Source of the DNA: Larix kaempferi
Taxonomy: Eukaryota; Streptophyta; Pinopsida; Pinales; Pinaceae
Reading direction: 5' to 3'
Length of the DNA: 64,000 nt
Assembly (NCBI GenBank): GCA_027924585.1
Contig: BSBM01000809.1
Coordinates: 3,055,001 to 3,119,000 of the forward strand
Shown: one piece after another, positions 34,232-46,270 of the stretch
How the letters are laid out: every line of letters begins with the position of its first letter
Position numbering within the stretch: position 1 is the first letter of the stretch
Program-made: the position numbers and the translations under genes
The notes under the pieces: model-generated
Database searches by the model: none
Seen by the model: only the letters and a program-made list of their open reading frames with translations
Told to the model about the DNA's origin: nothing

Positions 34232-34475
34232 ATGGCTCCAAAAAAGTCATTGAAAATGCCTCCAGAAAAAGAAAAGGGTGAATGAAATTATTGATGAAGA
34301 ATTTGAATTTAATTACAATGGAACATTATATAAATCACGACCAACTACGATAGGATTTTTGGAACTATGTCTTGTGAAATTCGATGTTGGAATTTGGTCT
34401 TCTAAATGTGATGTCAATGAAGGGAAACCATTTTTTTTAATTTATAGGGGCAAAGAAAAAAGAAAAAACAATTAG
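34232..34475 (+). pseudogene. Fragment resembling FCP1/SCP-type HAD phosphatase (central part)
   Basis: A 65-aa frame from 34,278 includes RPTTIGFLELCLVKFDVGIW followed by SS. It recalls the R-P-(x)n-FL-x(6)-F-x-VGIWSS segment of plant FCP1/SCP-like (NIF) HAD domains, the strand after the catalytic loop. The catalytic DxDx motif is not present. Upstream, ATGGCTCC at 34,232 starts a Lys/Pro-rich frame that stops at 34,289. The fragment loses the family pattern after about residue 45. Two further fragments follow at 36,474 and 37,171. Confidence 0.4.
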
Positions 34476-34814
34476 GAACCAAATTTTATTTTTTTGGTTT
34501 CAAGAGAGATGTACCAAATATAAAGAAGTAAAGATACAAAAAAACATGCACAAAGTGTGGGAGGATTTCCCAGTGAAATATTCAAAAAATAATACATCAA
34601 TGATTATATTGGAGGATGATGATGTGCAAGCACATCCATCTGAAAATTGTATTTTGCATAAGACCTTCAATACATCATCTGCTAAGGAAGATAGTGATAT
34701 GGTACATAGAATCTAGAAGTATTTATGTAAAATACCATAATCAACCGATATCAGAACCTTCATTTCCTCATTCAAGAGAGACAAGTTCCATTCAATGTAA
34801 CCTATAATTTCCTC

Positions 34815-36470
34815 GTCCAAGGGGGAGAAACATTAAATGTAACCTATGGAGATTTTAAATAATTAAATGAATTTTTTGTTTTATTGGTTGTTGTTGGTAT
34901 TTTCTTTTGACTCTAACATATTATTGTTTGTTTAGTGTGATGCTTGTATTTATTTTGAATCCAAGAAATTCCAGGTAATGTTTGTATTCTTCCTATGAAT
35001 TTAATATATGCTTTTACAACTGCATGTTTTTGGTCATTAACTTGATGAACAAAGTGTTGTCGTTCTGGTTATATATATATTCATTGATTTGTATGTAGTT
35101 TGAAGATCACCACAAAAGAAACTATTTGTCCTAGGAGTAGAGGGATTTGTCTTTGGAGTTCAGATTTTATCCAAAAGAAACAACATCATTTTTGTCCATA
35201 ATTGCTTTCATTATTATGCGCGATGTACAGTCCTGATTGTAAAAAAAAAATTGCTCGACCTTCAACTCTAATTTCTAATTTCACTTGAACATTGTTTAAT
35301 ACATAAACTCATTCAACATTTAACGGTTTCAAATGAATTCTTTCGTCATAAACAACTCAGAATTAGAAACACGTGAATATATTACCACACTACTGAGAGA
35401 AAAAATCAATATCGGTCACACATTTAAAATTTCAGACTTGGAATTTTTAGCCAAATGGCCCAGGAAAACTCCAAAGGAAAAACCTGTGAGAGAGATGATA
35501 TTTTTATTATTTCTTCAAGGTAGTACAACAGAATAATAAAAAATGATGGCACAACTTATCTCCTACGAATGACCACAAGGATGCCTCGAATATTGTGTAG
35601 AAGTTTCCTAAAATAAAGTGTAAACTTCAGTCTCAAAATGTGTGCTATCTCAACACTGTACGGTTTGAATCTCACAACCCAATCACCACCTCAAACTCTG
35701 TGCATTGTACGGCCTACAATATGGGAATTCATGCAACAAACTCAACATTAATTAACCTGGAAATTTGTGTCTCTCACATCCTTGAATTTTGTGCCATCAA
35801 CTACAGAATTTATGCTGCCACAATAAAGACTTTACGACCCTTATTTAATGCTTACAGGGAGTCTCTTTTTTCATTCCAATAACTGGGAAAGTTCACTACT
35901 TTCTTCTCCACGAAAATGGAGCCATTTAACCTTGAAAATCGTGCCCTAAACCTATTGTACGGAATGCATAGAAATGCATGCTAGTATCACATTGTAACCT
36001 GCTACTGTACGGTCCTCGAACTATGTTCCAAAGTCTCTCTGCTTCTTGCTGTTCGAATATCCTTGGAATTCATGCTGCTATCTCAACCAACTTCTCTCTC
36101 TCTCAAGCTCAAATTCACTTCTCATGAACTCAACTTGCTCCAATTCCCATGGAAAGTATTTAATGCTTCTTGGTTTCCTTTCCTTTTCATCTTCTCTCCT
36201 AGGGTAGTTGAATAGTCACTAGATCAAGGGCCCACATTGAATCTAGTGGTATCACATCAAAGGATGAGAAAAAACACTTTTCTCTCCATTAAATAATTTC
36301 CTTTCAAATTCCACTTATATTTATTGAAAATACACTTTATGACTCTAAAGTGAATTAAATTCTCATCTCAAGCAATTAATGCAAGGGCCATGTCACTTGT
36401 CCCCTTTTAGTGACTTAGGCACAAAGTAAATAGGGGAACAATTCCTAGGTAAAAAATTCAACACTAATAT
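34815..36470. other. Gene-free interval
   Basis: AT-rich. TGTACGG words recur (about 35,660, 35,708, 35,957, 36,007), which may mark a decayed LTR. A 67-aa frame at 35,333-35,536 has normal composition but no recognised motif. Confidence 0.4.
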
Positions 36471-36473
36471 TAT

Positions 36474-36870
36474 CAATGCTGCAAGAGAACATTTTTACAT
36501 TGCTATGTGGTTTTCTTCACTCGACGGCATGGAAATTAAAAAATTCCTTGATAGATTTGCTTGGTTAAAGAATGAGGACTTTGTATTTATTTGGGGTTGA
36601 GAGCAATGTAAACATAGAATGATTTATAATGCCTCAATGTCTACATATAATGTTGGTGAAGTACTTTAAATGTATGAAAATTCCTTCAGGGGTGTATTTT
36701 TCCAATATGGAGATATATATCAAAAATCAAACATGTTGTTTATAGATGAAGGACAATATCATTCAGAAGATAATAGAAAGGAAAACTGTTTGAAAATGCC
36801 GACTAATTGGGCATTTGGCAATTCACATGAGAGAGAAATAATCATAAAACAATGTTGTCTTCTCTTGTGA
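36474..36870 (+). pseudogene. Second FCP1/SCP-like fragment (central and C-terminal part)
   Basis: One frame, interrupted by TGA near 36,598 and TAA at 36,667-36,669, reads NAAREHFYIAMWFSSLDGME, then KKFLDRFAWLKNEDFVFIWG. After the stops come SNMLFIDEG and PTNWAF. This matches the later part of NIF-type HAD domains, where a (V/I)WSS strand precedes a helix, then F.W, and finally NTLL(I/L)DDSP. The terminal acidic motif is altered here to LFIDEG. The order and spacing support the call, but identity is low. Confidence 0.4.
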
Positions 36871-37170
36871 ATCATCTCGGGCCTCGTTGAAAAATGGGAC
36901 ATTGGATAAAAATATTCAAATTGAAATGACCTTCATATTATAGTGACAACAATTGATTTAGTGTTTTGTATAATTTGACAACTCCGACAAATGTAAAAAT
37001 AATTTTGTATATTTGGACAATTCCCATATTTATGGACATAATATCATGTATCTGGTTAATATGTGTTTCAAAAATTGTATATCGTGCCAGTAATATACTT
37101 ACATACAAATAAAAACATTCAATAAACAAAAAAAATTATTGATTGGGTTGTGTGTGTTGTTTTTATTGTA

Positions 37171-37776
37171 GATATTACTAGAAGATTAGTTACAGGTAAA
37201 CCATTGATTATATTCGATTTTAATGGAGTGTTATTACATGCAATACATAGAAAAATAAATTTAGATTTCCAAGAACACCAAATATCGAATCAAGCACAAA
37301 GAATTATTTTATACATCTGGGATTTAGGGATTTTTTTGAAAAATGATTTAGTATATTTGAAGTGGGTGTATGGACATCTGCACAAAAAAAAACATGGATG
37401 TGTTTTTGCCATATTATTGGAAATAACATCATTGAAAAGGGAACAATTTAGAGTTTTATTAACACAAGATGATTTTTCTTAGATACACAAAGAGTGTTTT
37501 GAGAGTGATGGGAATCCTTATGTTTTTCTCAAACCTTTAAAAAATGTTTTGGAGATTTTGAACCATGGTTACGGTGCTAGAAATACAATTACTATAGATG
37601 ACTCAAAAGAAAAACATGTTTGTAACGAGGAAGGGAGTTGTATTATAAAAAAAAGATATACTTGCAATGATGTCAATGACACATTCTTGTTAGATAGATT
37701 ATGTCCTTGCTTGCTACACCTGAATGGTGTGAGCGATGTGAGGCCAATTGTAAAAAATATGGAACTAGTTTGTTAA
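37171..37776 (+). pseudogene. Third FCP1/SCP-like HAD phosphatase-like fragment
   Basis: After an acceptor-like TTTTTATTGTAG, one frame reads RRLVTGKPLIIFDFNGVLLH, a HAD motif I (DxDGTLLH in active enzymes), here DFN with the second Asp lost. Near the end it has LNHGYGARNTITIDDSKEKH, matching the NT(L/I)xxDDS motif with which these domains close, then FLLDRLCPCLLHL. A TAG at 37,480-37,482 interrupts the frame, which otherwise continues to TAA at 37,774-37,776. Active relatives dephosphorylate Ser, as in the RNA polymerase II tail. This copy should be inactive because of the stop and the altered motif I. Confidence 0.55.
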
Positions 37777-37861
37777 ATAATACCGTTGATTTTTGTTTTT
37801 CACGAATAAACTCTTTGGGTTTTTGTATATTCAATTATGTGATTACATACTTGTAAGCCCG

Positions 37862-38125
37862 GAGTGTCGAGTTTGGTTTTCAAAAGTGCAAAATTATAAC
37901 TTGAAAGTGCCAAAATCGGTTTTCAAAATCGCAAATTGAAGTATTGAAAGTGTCAAAAACAACATTTCAAATGAGCAAAATCAGGTTCTAAAAGTGCCAT
38001 TATCATATTTATCATATTGGAAAAGTGAAAAAACCAGTTTCAAAAGTGGCAATATCAAATGCAAAAGTACACTTTTGGAACCTGAAATTGGCACTTTTGA
38101 AACCAAATTTTGCACTTTTGAAACC
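37862..38125. repeat. AAAAGTGC / GCACTTTT fold-back repeat
   Basis: The left half holds several CAAAAGTGC or GAAAGTGCCAAAA words. The right half (about 38,070-38,125) holds the reverse complements GGCACTTTTG and TGCACTTTTGAAACC. The segment could form an imperfect hairpin. Confidence 0.5.
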
Positions 38126-38311
38126 TTGACTTCGAGGTTTAGAAAGGTTGCTTTTTACCTGTCTTCAAAGGGACTTGGACTAAAATATATCTAAATTTAA
38201 TGAAATAGGTGTTTAACCATTAATAGTTCCATTCATCATCACATTAAATCATACACAATGGACAAGATATTTTTTCGTGGAAATACAAATGGGAGAAAAC
38301 CACAAAATGCT

Positions 38312-39133
38312 TTTTGGGCCAAGGAAATGCATAAGGAATTCAAAATGTCTATGCTTGGTGAACTGAATTTCTTACTAGGACTTCATATTTCTCAATTAGG
38401 TGAAGGTATTTTCATTTCCTAAACTAAGTATATGAAAGAAATGTTCAAAATGGAGCACTATAAACCTGTAATTACTCCTATGATTACTAGATGCAAGTTG
38501 AGTAAAGAGGATGAAGCTAAAGAAGTGGATCCAAAACTATATAGATCAATGATTGGTAATCTACTTTATGTAACATCCTCAAGACTAGACGTAATGAAAG
38601 CAGTTGGACATGTTGTAAGATTTCAAGCTGCACCTAAGGAGACTCATGTTTTAGCAGTAAAAATAATTTTCAGGTATCTCAAGGGAACAATAGATTTTGG
38701 ATTGTGGTATCCAAAAGGAAATGAGTTGATTATGACATCTTATACATATGTAGATTGGGCATGAATTATTGATGATAGAAGAGGTACGAGTGGAGTAGAA
38801 TTTTATTTGGGAAATTGATTGGTGTCCTGGTTGAGCAAGGAACAATCTTCAGTGTCCCTATCCATAATAGAGGAAAAATATATTGCAGCAACAACATGTT
38901 CTACTCAGGTTCTATGTATGAACCATACCTTAAGATATATCCAAGTAGAATACAATGAGCCTATTCCTATATTTTGTGAGAATACTAATGCTATAAACAT
39001 CTCTAAGAACCCAGTGAGGCATTCCAATACCAAACATATTCCTATCAACTATCATTTTCTAAGGGAGAAATTCATATAAAAGAATATCAAATTGGAATAC
39101 ATTGGAACTAAGGAACATATTGCAGACATTTTC
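38312..39133 (+). pseudogene. Ty1/copia RT-RNase H fragment
   Basis: In one main plus-strand frame: MLGELNFLLGLHISQ, then MIGNLLYVTSSRLDVMKAVG, FRYLKGTIDFGLW, DDRRGTSG, SWLSKEQSSVSLSIIEEKYI, NTNAINISKNPVRHSNTKHI and YIGTKEHIADIF. These are the C-terminal RT and RNase H blocks of copia Pol. Stops occur at about 38,420, 38,764, 38,818 and 39,079. The YVDD catalytic part is missing at the left, and the usual TKPL ending is cut by the LTR that starts at 39,134. Confidence 0.85.
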
Positions 39134-40390
39134 TGTAATGTCCCCGAATTTGGCCATGGACCACAATAGCATAATTCACCTAGTCATGATTGTTAACACC
39201 CAAAAAATGCTCACCATCTCATCTCCCTCATTACATGACTCATTTGTCTATATTTCCTACCATCTTTGCCTCTAAAACCTCAAAAAACCATTAAATGGCC
39301 ACCAAAAGGCCAAAAAAACCCCTTTTTCCCTCTCCAAATAGTTACATTTCCTCAAAAAAATAGCAAAAAACCTCTAAAAAGGCCCTAAATTCCCAAAAAT
39401 CAAATAAAAAGGAATAAAAAATATAAAAAAGGGAAAAATGAAGCAAAAACCCTAAAACAATTGACCTAAACCATATGGTGCCAACAACCATGGGTCAACA
39501 CTCCACCACTAAAAACCTATAAATAGGTGATGGAGGCTCCCCATTTCATATCCACAATCTATCCTATCCTCACTCTGCCAAAATCACTCTTGAAACCCTA
39601 GCTTACCATTTGAGCTAGTTTCCCATTTGAGTGCCCCTTTTGGCCCATTATTCAAACACCTTGGAGAAGGAGAAGGAACCCATTGGAGCACGAAAGCAAC
39701 CCTCCTGGACCACTGCAAGAGCTCCACCAACCTCAACACTTGAGGTAAATGTAACTTTGTTCTCATTTTTAATACAAAAGAAAAATTCCCATTATATTAT
39801 TGTCTTTTTATTTTCTGTTGATGCACATGTTAGCTTAGATTTTACTTTGTTTTACTGTCAAGTTTTACTGTTTTACAAAACTGCTACTAAGGAGGCCCTT
39901 CTCCTCAGTAGGTGCTCATTTGCACAAGCTAGGGTGAAAACCCTAGCTACAATGATCATGCTTATTCACCTAGGTGGTGATTTGGGTTTATTAATTGCTA
40001 ATCCTAAGGTCCGAGTTAGGAATAATGCAACATTAAAATATATGGGACTTGGGAAAAAAATGCATAAGGAGATGATGGACCTTAATTGACTCATAAAATT
40101 AAGCTTCCATGTGGTCAAAAATATTGGAGATATTCTAATATGGAAATCCTTTCTCACAGAGATGAATTGTATATTTCTATAGGTTTTCAGATCCCATCTC
40201 TTTCCAGTGAGAGCATTGAAGTTCCATGTATTGTGGGCTCCATCTGTGATGTGCTTTGGTAGACAGTTTTCATAGTTTCTGTGTGTTGGATGTTGTGCGT
40301 GAATTCCTGTAAGAAAAAAGGTTGTATTCATGACCCTAATCTGTAATAATACTCCATTTCATAATAAAAATTAGTCACTTTTTCTCCTTA
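39134..40390 (+). repeat. LTR start, TGTAATGTCCCC family, right end unresolved
   Basis: TGTAATGTCCCC at 39,134 interrupts the copia reading frame and is identical to the first 12 bases of the solo LTR at 4,353. A TATAAATA box lies at 39,518-39,525, followed by transcribed-looking leader sequence. I could not find the matching GGGGACATTACA end or a target duplication, so the insertion is either truncated or rearranged. Orientation is inferred from the TATA box. Confidence 0.5.
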
Positions 40391-41110
40391 CATTCCACTC
40401 TACAAATTCTTTCATTATTTCGTAACTCTATGTGCTCAAAACTAGCTTAAATTCGACATTGTTTATCTTTGGATTCAAACACCTATTTTATGAGCTTCCA
40501 AATGTTAGTTCAATGATTGATATTATTAATTAACATGGTGTTGGTCACATATGAAGAGCCACTCTAAAAAATTGTTACCCTCAGCCTCTCCTTGAAAGTT
40601 CCAGAAAACTAGCAATTTCACCTACTCTCAAATTCATTGGAAATATGACTAGTTTTGACATTTGAAGTAGAAACCTGACCTCTGCTCAACCAAATCAAGT
40701 TATCCTAGTGATCCCAAAGTGAAAAATAACTTCCAAAATTTGATCTAAGTGTCTCCTATTATATATAGTGATTGCAACCAGGCCTAGATGCATCTAGTGC
40801 AACACTAATAATCGTTGGGTTCCACATAATTCTTGGGAACTGACACTATTGAGTCTTTGTGACCACCCTAGGTGTGATGCACTCACTAAATGTGCCATTT
40901 TCGAATGTATGGACTGAAAACCATTCTTATATACGTTTTTCATACCTGTAGGTGTATTTTTCAAACCATACTAAGTTTACTACAGCCTCGTGTTTGTTTG
41001 GGAGGGAATTTGGAAAAGCCACTAGGTGCTTGAAAACAATTGGTGAAAAAGAGACTTTCTTGCTTGTCTCCGAGATAGTGTGCCTACTCTTTACCTTATG
41101 TACACTATAG

Positions 41111-41122
41111 TGGTATCAGAGC
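41111..41122 (+). other. Primer-binding site of a decayed copia-type element
   Basis: TGGTATCAGAGC, the initiator-tRNA-Met type site. It follows an LTR-like end (CTATAG) whose left boundary I cannot place within 40,400-41,110. Confidence 0.6.
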
Positions 41123-41175
41123 ATGTTCCTCTGCACCTATGGAACATAATATCTCATTTGAAGAATATTTGCAAA

Positions 41176-41731
41176 CATGTCTTGGTATGAAGATGAAGAC
41201 TACTAATGGTATGAATAGGAAGACTCCTTTCTTGATTATGAAGAGCATGCATCCTATTCAGATGGTGATGTGATATATTTTGATGGTGGACTACATGTGG
41301 CACATGAGTATGGCATGTGTCACACCATATATAGACATGATAGAAGTCTCGATCCATCAAGTCTTAAGAAGATATAAAGCTACTACTAGGAGTATCTAGC
41401 TTTGAGAAGGGAGATTCGTGCAAACCTCTCTTTCAAAGAATATTTGGTCAATAATGTGTGCAAAGAAGTGGAGAAAAAATTGCAGCCCGATGTAGCATGT
41501 TCCATAGTCAAATATCAGCCTTTAGAGGAGCATGAAAGGAGTAAAAATCAGCCTACTTGTGAAAAGAGTGGAAAAATATATGAAGCTTCATTGGATGCAT
41601 TTTCTTCCTACCTAATGAAAGTATTTGGATCCTCTTCAGGAAAAGCCTCCAAGAATATTGATCTGAAGACAACCAAGGAGGAAACTTCATCAGTTTGCTT
41701 GAAGAATCTATTAAACACAACGGCTCACTGA
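41176..41731 (+). pseudogene. First ORF of the decayed element at 41.1 kb, unidentified
   Basis: One frame from ATG 41,176 (MSWYEDEDY) runs to TGA 41,729-41,731 with four internal stops. The last 109 aa (41,402-41,731) are open. It is acidic at first (EEHASYSDGD), then Lys/Glu/Ser-rich. The position right after a primer site implies a Gag or leader protein, but there is no CCHC knuckle or UBN2 pattern. At 41,732 the sequence continues AGAGGGGGGGTGAATCAG, a purine-rich phrase common near plant retroelement ends. Confidence 0.4.
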
Positions 41732-42387
41732 GAGGGGGGGTGAATCAGTGAGCCTACACTTTATTCAATTTCAACTTTAATCACAATTTCATATCATCAT
41801 TTACACATTCACTTCTATATTATATTCATCAATATACTATCAACATAAATATTTCAACACATTGCACAAGAGACAAGGTATAAGCTTTGTAAGTTTGTAT
41901 AAATGGAGACTACAATCTCCAATATGGGCTACAACCCATAAGGTGGCACCACCCACCAGAATGGTTCAGTTAGCTACAACTGACTGGGATGCTACAACAC
42001 CCCCAACAAACTTAGATTTACAACTAATGTTTCAGACTCTTCTTGAGTCTACAAATTCATAAACTCACAAACAAGAAACCCTTGTTTGTTTCAACAACTT
42101 CTCTCATCAACATATATCACATCATCACTCACTGTCATAGCATCAACACATGTCTCTATCTCAACATGTCATTATCACAATTATCCTTGTATTTCTGACT
42201 ATCCTAGTATCAAACATATCAGCATCTCAGTTTGTGCACCAGCTCATTCATTGTCAAGTTGTCCTGTATCAATCTGACCGTTATGCTTTTGTCCTCACAT
42301 TCAATGCTGCTGCCAGAAAAAATTCTTCTGTCCATACATATGATCTCATCACTGTCTTCATTGTTCACTAGCTTCCTAACATCATCA

Positions 42388-42991
42388 TGTTAAGATTTAA
42401 TATGCTAAGATAGAAAATAGCAGCATTGCATTCCATTTCACAATAATAGCATATACAGGATCACTGAAGAAACAACAAGCACAGCATAAACACAAGAGAC
42501 ACAAATTTATCCTGGGAAACCCTCATGGGGTAGAAAACCCAGTAAAGCTTCCTCAATATAGATGACCAGCAATATACAAAGATGTAACCCTGAGCATAAG
42601 CTCCTCCTTCTCCATAGAAGACCTCTCCTCCACAAGTGCACCACTCTCAAGTGAGTGAGTGTGTGTCAAATGAGGAATACACCTCCTCTATTTATACACT
42701 ACTCCGACTTGTCTTTTACACAAATCATGTAGGCTCGTATTTAACCAGTGGGTTAAATACCCCACTACAACTGACTGGGCCGACCCCTCTAGGGTGGTCT
42801 AATAACCCTTTGACCCACATAACACATACAGGGCCGACCCCCACTAGGGAAGTATAATAACCCAATTTACCACATTCTGACGGAGGAATAAACATCTCCG
42901 GATATACAATAAGATCTTCAAGGAGGAATGAAACATCTCCAGAATAATAAAGTACAAATATAATATTCTTTGAAGTTACAATATCTCAACA
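42388..42991 (-). repeat. Copia-2 3' LTR
   Basis: TGTTAAG...CTCAACA in plus orientation. TATTTATA at 42,689-42,696 is a TATAAATA box on the minus strand. Partner at 62,204-62,807. Confidence 0.92.
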
Positions 42992-43239
42992 CTCCCCCTT
43001 AACGAGAAGGATATTATAACAACATCTACACGAGAAAGGAGTCATCAACATCATACATGATACATCTATAAATCATTGGAAGCTTTCTCAACATCATCAG
43101 TAACTAAGCAATTACTGGAACATCTTCAATACTGGAATATCAACATCTTCAGTACTGAGTCTTTATCTTATGCAACACTCGAACAGCTACAACAACATCA
43201 ACATCTGGATCCTCACGATCATCAGCATCGTCATCATAC

Positions 43240-43590
43240 AATCATCAGCATCGGGATCATCTCGATCTACAGCATCTGGATCATCTCGATCTACAGCATC
43301 TGGATCATCTCGATCTGCATCATTTGGATCATCACGATCTACAGCATCTGGATCATCTCTATCTACATCATCTGGATCATCTCGATCTACAGCATCTGGA
43401 TCATCATGATCTACAACATCTGGATCATCTCGATCTACAGCATCTGGATCATCTCGATCTATAGAATCTGGAACATCACGATCTACAGCATCTGGATCAT
43501 CTTGATCTACAGCATCTGGATCATCTCGATCTACAGCATCTTGATCATCTCGATCTACAGCATCTGGATCATCTCAATCTACAACATCTA
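43240..43590. repeat. 24-bp minisatellite, about 14 copies
   Basis: The unit ATCTACAGCATCTGGATCATCTCG repeats head to tail with few changes (given in the sense of the plus strand; 24 bases is one unit). Because 24 is a multiple of three, it produces a spurious long ORF of Ile/Ser/Tyr repeats. Confidence 0.9.
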
Positions 43591-43604
43591 GATCTTCTGT
43601 ATTA

Positions 43605-43772
43605 GTATCCACACCAATACATCTATCATCAAAACATGTATTCTTACTAATACATATATCATCAAAATCATGTATTCTCACTAATACATCTATCATCAAA
43701 AGCATGTATTCTCACTAATACATCTATCATCAAAAGCATGTATTCTCACTAATACATCTATCATCAAAACAT
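43605..43772. repeat. 34-bp tandem repeat, about 5 copies
   Basis: Units built on CATGTATTCTCACTAATACA and TCTATCATCAAAA repeat between the 24-bp array and the 71-bp array. Confidence 0.85.
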
Positions 43773-43799
43773 AGCAGCATACTCTGCAACACACACGAT

Positions 43800-44578
43800 C
43801 ATATTACAGGATGATAAATCCCGCTCTCTTTAGGACATAGGTCCATGGATGATACAATCCTGATCCACTTACGGGATGATCAATCCCTCTCAATTTAAGA
43901 CATATCTCATGTCTATGGATGATGCAATCCAGATCAACTTACAGGATGATCAATCCTTATCCTTTTAAGACACCTCACCATGTCTAGGGATGATGCAATC
44001 CCGAATCAACTTACAGGATGATTAGTACTTATCACTTTAATACACCTCACCATGTCTAGGGACGATGCAATCCCAATCTACTTACAGGATGATTAGTCCT
44101 TATCACTTTAAGACACCTCACCATGTCTAGGGACGATGCAATCCCAATCTACTTACAGGATGATTAGTCCTTATCACTTTAAGACACCTCACCATGTCTA
44201 GGGACGATGCAATCCCAATCTACTTACAGGATGATTAGTCCTTATCACTTTAAGACACCTCACCATGTCTAGGGACGATGCAATCCCAATCTACTTACAG
44301 GATGATTAGTCCTTATCACTTTAAGACACCTCACCATGTCTAGGGACGATGCAATCCCAATCTACTTACAGGATGATTAGTCCTTATCACTTTAAGACAC
44401 CTCACCATGTCTAGGGACGATGCAATCCCAATCTACTTACAGGATGATTAGTCCTTATCACTTTAAGACAAGTCTCATGTCTAGGGACGATGCAATCCCG
44501 ATCAAGTTCCAAGATGATCAGTCCTTATCACTTTAAGACAAGTCTCATGTCTAGGAATGATGCAATCCCATCACGTAC
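43800..44578. repeat. 71-bp tandem array
   Basis: A unit starting CTTACAGGATGATTAGTCCT recurs exactly every 71 bases (44,081, 44,152, 44,223 and on to about 44,440). The central copies are essentially identical, while the outer copies (43,800-44,000 and 44,460-44,578) are diverged. Every unit contains GGGACGATGCAATCCC. Confidence 0.92.
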
Positions 44579-44579
44579 A

Positions 44580-45440
44580 TTTTGAACCAAGGTCCAGGGA
44601 CGATGCAGTCCTATCTTCAATTCTCGGAGACATCAGTCTACGGATCAATTCTGGGACCAAAGTCCGGGGAAGATACAATCCCCTACCTGTTCATTCAGGA
44701 CTACATTCTTGGAGACCCAGTCTACGGCTCACTTTAGGACTGAAATCCAAGGATGATTCAATCCTCACATGTCCACCAAGGACTTCATTCTCGAAGACAT
44801 ACGTCTACGACTCTCTTTAGGACTGAAGTCCAGGGATGATCCAATCCCCTCATGTCCACCAAGGACTTCATTCTTGAAGACATACGTCTACGGCTCTCTT
44901 TAGGACTGAAGTCCAGGGATGATCCAATCCCCTCATGTCCACCAAGGACTTCATTCTCGAATACATACGTCTACATCTCTCTTTAGGATTGAAGTCCAGG
45001 GATGACCCAATCCCCTCATGTCCACCAAGTACTTCATTCTCGAAGACATACGTCTACGGCTCTCTTTAGGACTAAAGTCCAGGGATGATCCAATCCCCTC
45101 ATGTCCACGAAGGACTTCATTCTCGAAGACATACGTCTACGGCTCTCTTTAGGACTGAAGTCCAAGGATGATCCAATCCCCTCATGTCCACCAAGGACTT
45201 CATTCTCGAAGACATACGTCTACAGCTCTCTTTAGGATTGAAGTCCATGGATGACCCAATCCCCTCATGTCCACCAAGGACTTCATTCTCGAAGACATAC
45301 GTCTACGGCTCTCTTTAGGACTGAAGTCCAGGGATGATCCAATCCCCTCATGTCCACGAAGGACTTCATTCTCGAATACATACGTCTACGGCTCTCTTTT
45401 AGAACATGCGTTCAAGGATGATCCAATCCCCTTGTCACCT
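44580..45440. repeat. 83-bp tandem array
   Basis: A unit starting GTCTACGGCTCTCTTTAGGA recurs every 83 bases (44,803, 44,886, 44,969 and on to about 45,390). It contains GGGATGATCCAATCCC, nearly the same core as the 71-bp unit, so the two arrays probably share an ancestor. Confidence 0.92.
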
Positions 45441-45579
45441 TAGACCCTGTCTAAGGACCATCCACCAACCTCTCTGTCGGCATCACCAATATAGGTATCC
45501 ACATCATCGACCTCACTGTCGATGCGGGCAATCTCATCATAAGTGATCACATCACTCCCCCTTTCGAGGAGGGTCCTTC

Positions 45580-46270
45580 TGAACTATTTTAAGTTTGTCT
45601 CGGAAAACTTTACTTGAGGTAGGGGTTTGGTTAGTACATTGGTAACTTGTTACAAATTTGAACTTTAATTCTTTTCTGCACCATATCTTGTATATAGAAA
45701 TGTCAGATCTCTATGTGCTTTGACTTATCATGGAATACAGGATTCTCTGCCATTTTGGTACAACTCTGTTTATCACATAGGATCATAGTTGGGTCCATTC
45801 TAAAGCCATGCCGCTTCACAACTAGTAAAGCAAGCAGCCATATATTCCGCTTGTGTTGAGAGCCACACTAGATTGCTTCCTTCTAAACCATGAGATCATG
45901 GCTGATCCCAGACAGTAACATCCTCTCGATGTGCTCTTCCTGTCTGATACAATTTCTGCCCAATCAACATCTGTGTAGAGAAGCCATATTCAACCTTGTA
46001 GCAAAGGTTGAGATCCACATCACCCATGGTGATCATTAAGCTCATCAATTGATTATCGATCCTGGGAACCCATACAGAACCTGATTCACACTTCTTCTTT
46101 AATTACACCATTAAGAGAATGGTCTTATCTAGCCACTTGGAGCAAACATCTCATCATGATTCTCTTCCTCTTTCTAAGAGAATCTTCTAGACACAAGCCT
46201 TCTATAGTGTGTTTGATTTGTGAATCTTTTGTTGAACATCCATCGCTTGTTCAGTGTTCATCATTCATCA
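45580..46270 (-). pseudogene. Copia-2 RT-RNase H remnant
   Basis: On the minus strand, short blocks in different frames recall copia Pol: NLCYKVEYGF near 45,990, DRKSTSRGC, AMISWFRRKQSSVAL, and QAEYMAACFTSCEAAWL at about 45,820-45,950. Large deletions and stops are present, and the catalytic YVDD segment is absent. It corresponds in position to the better-preserved remnant at 21.6-23.0 kb in copia-1. Confidence 0.65.

Noticed and set aside
39134-40390. A complete solo LTR starting TGTAATGTCCCC
   Set aside because: No matching GGGGACATTACA end or target duplication was found, so only the left end is supported.
43076-43591. 171-aa open frame of Ile/Ser/Tyr/Trp repeats
   Set aside because: It is a translation of the 24-bp minisatellite, whose length is a multiple of three; no evidence of a gene.
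43240-45440. CRISPR-like appearance of the regular arrays
   Set aside because: Units are contiguous tandem repeats without unique spacers, in plant retroelement DNA with no cas genes.
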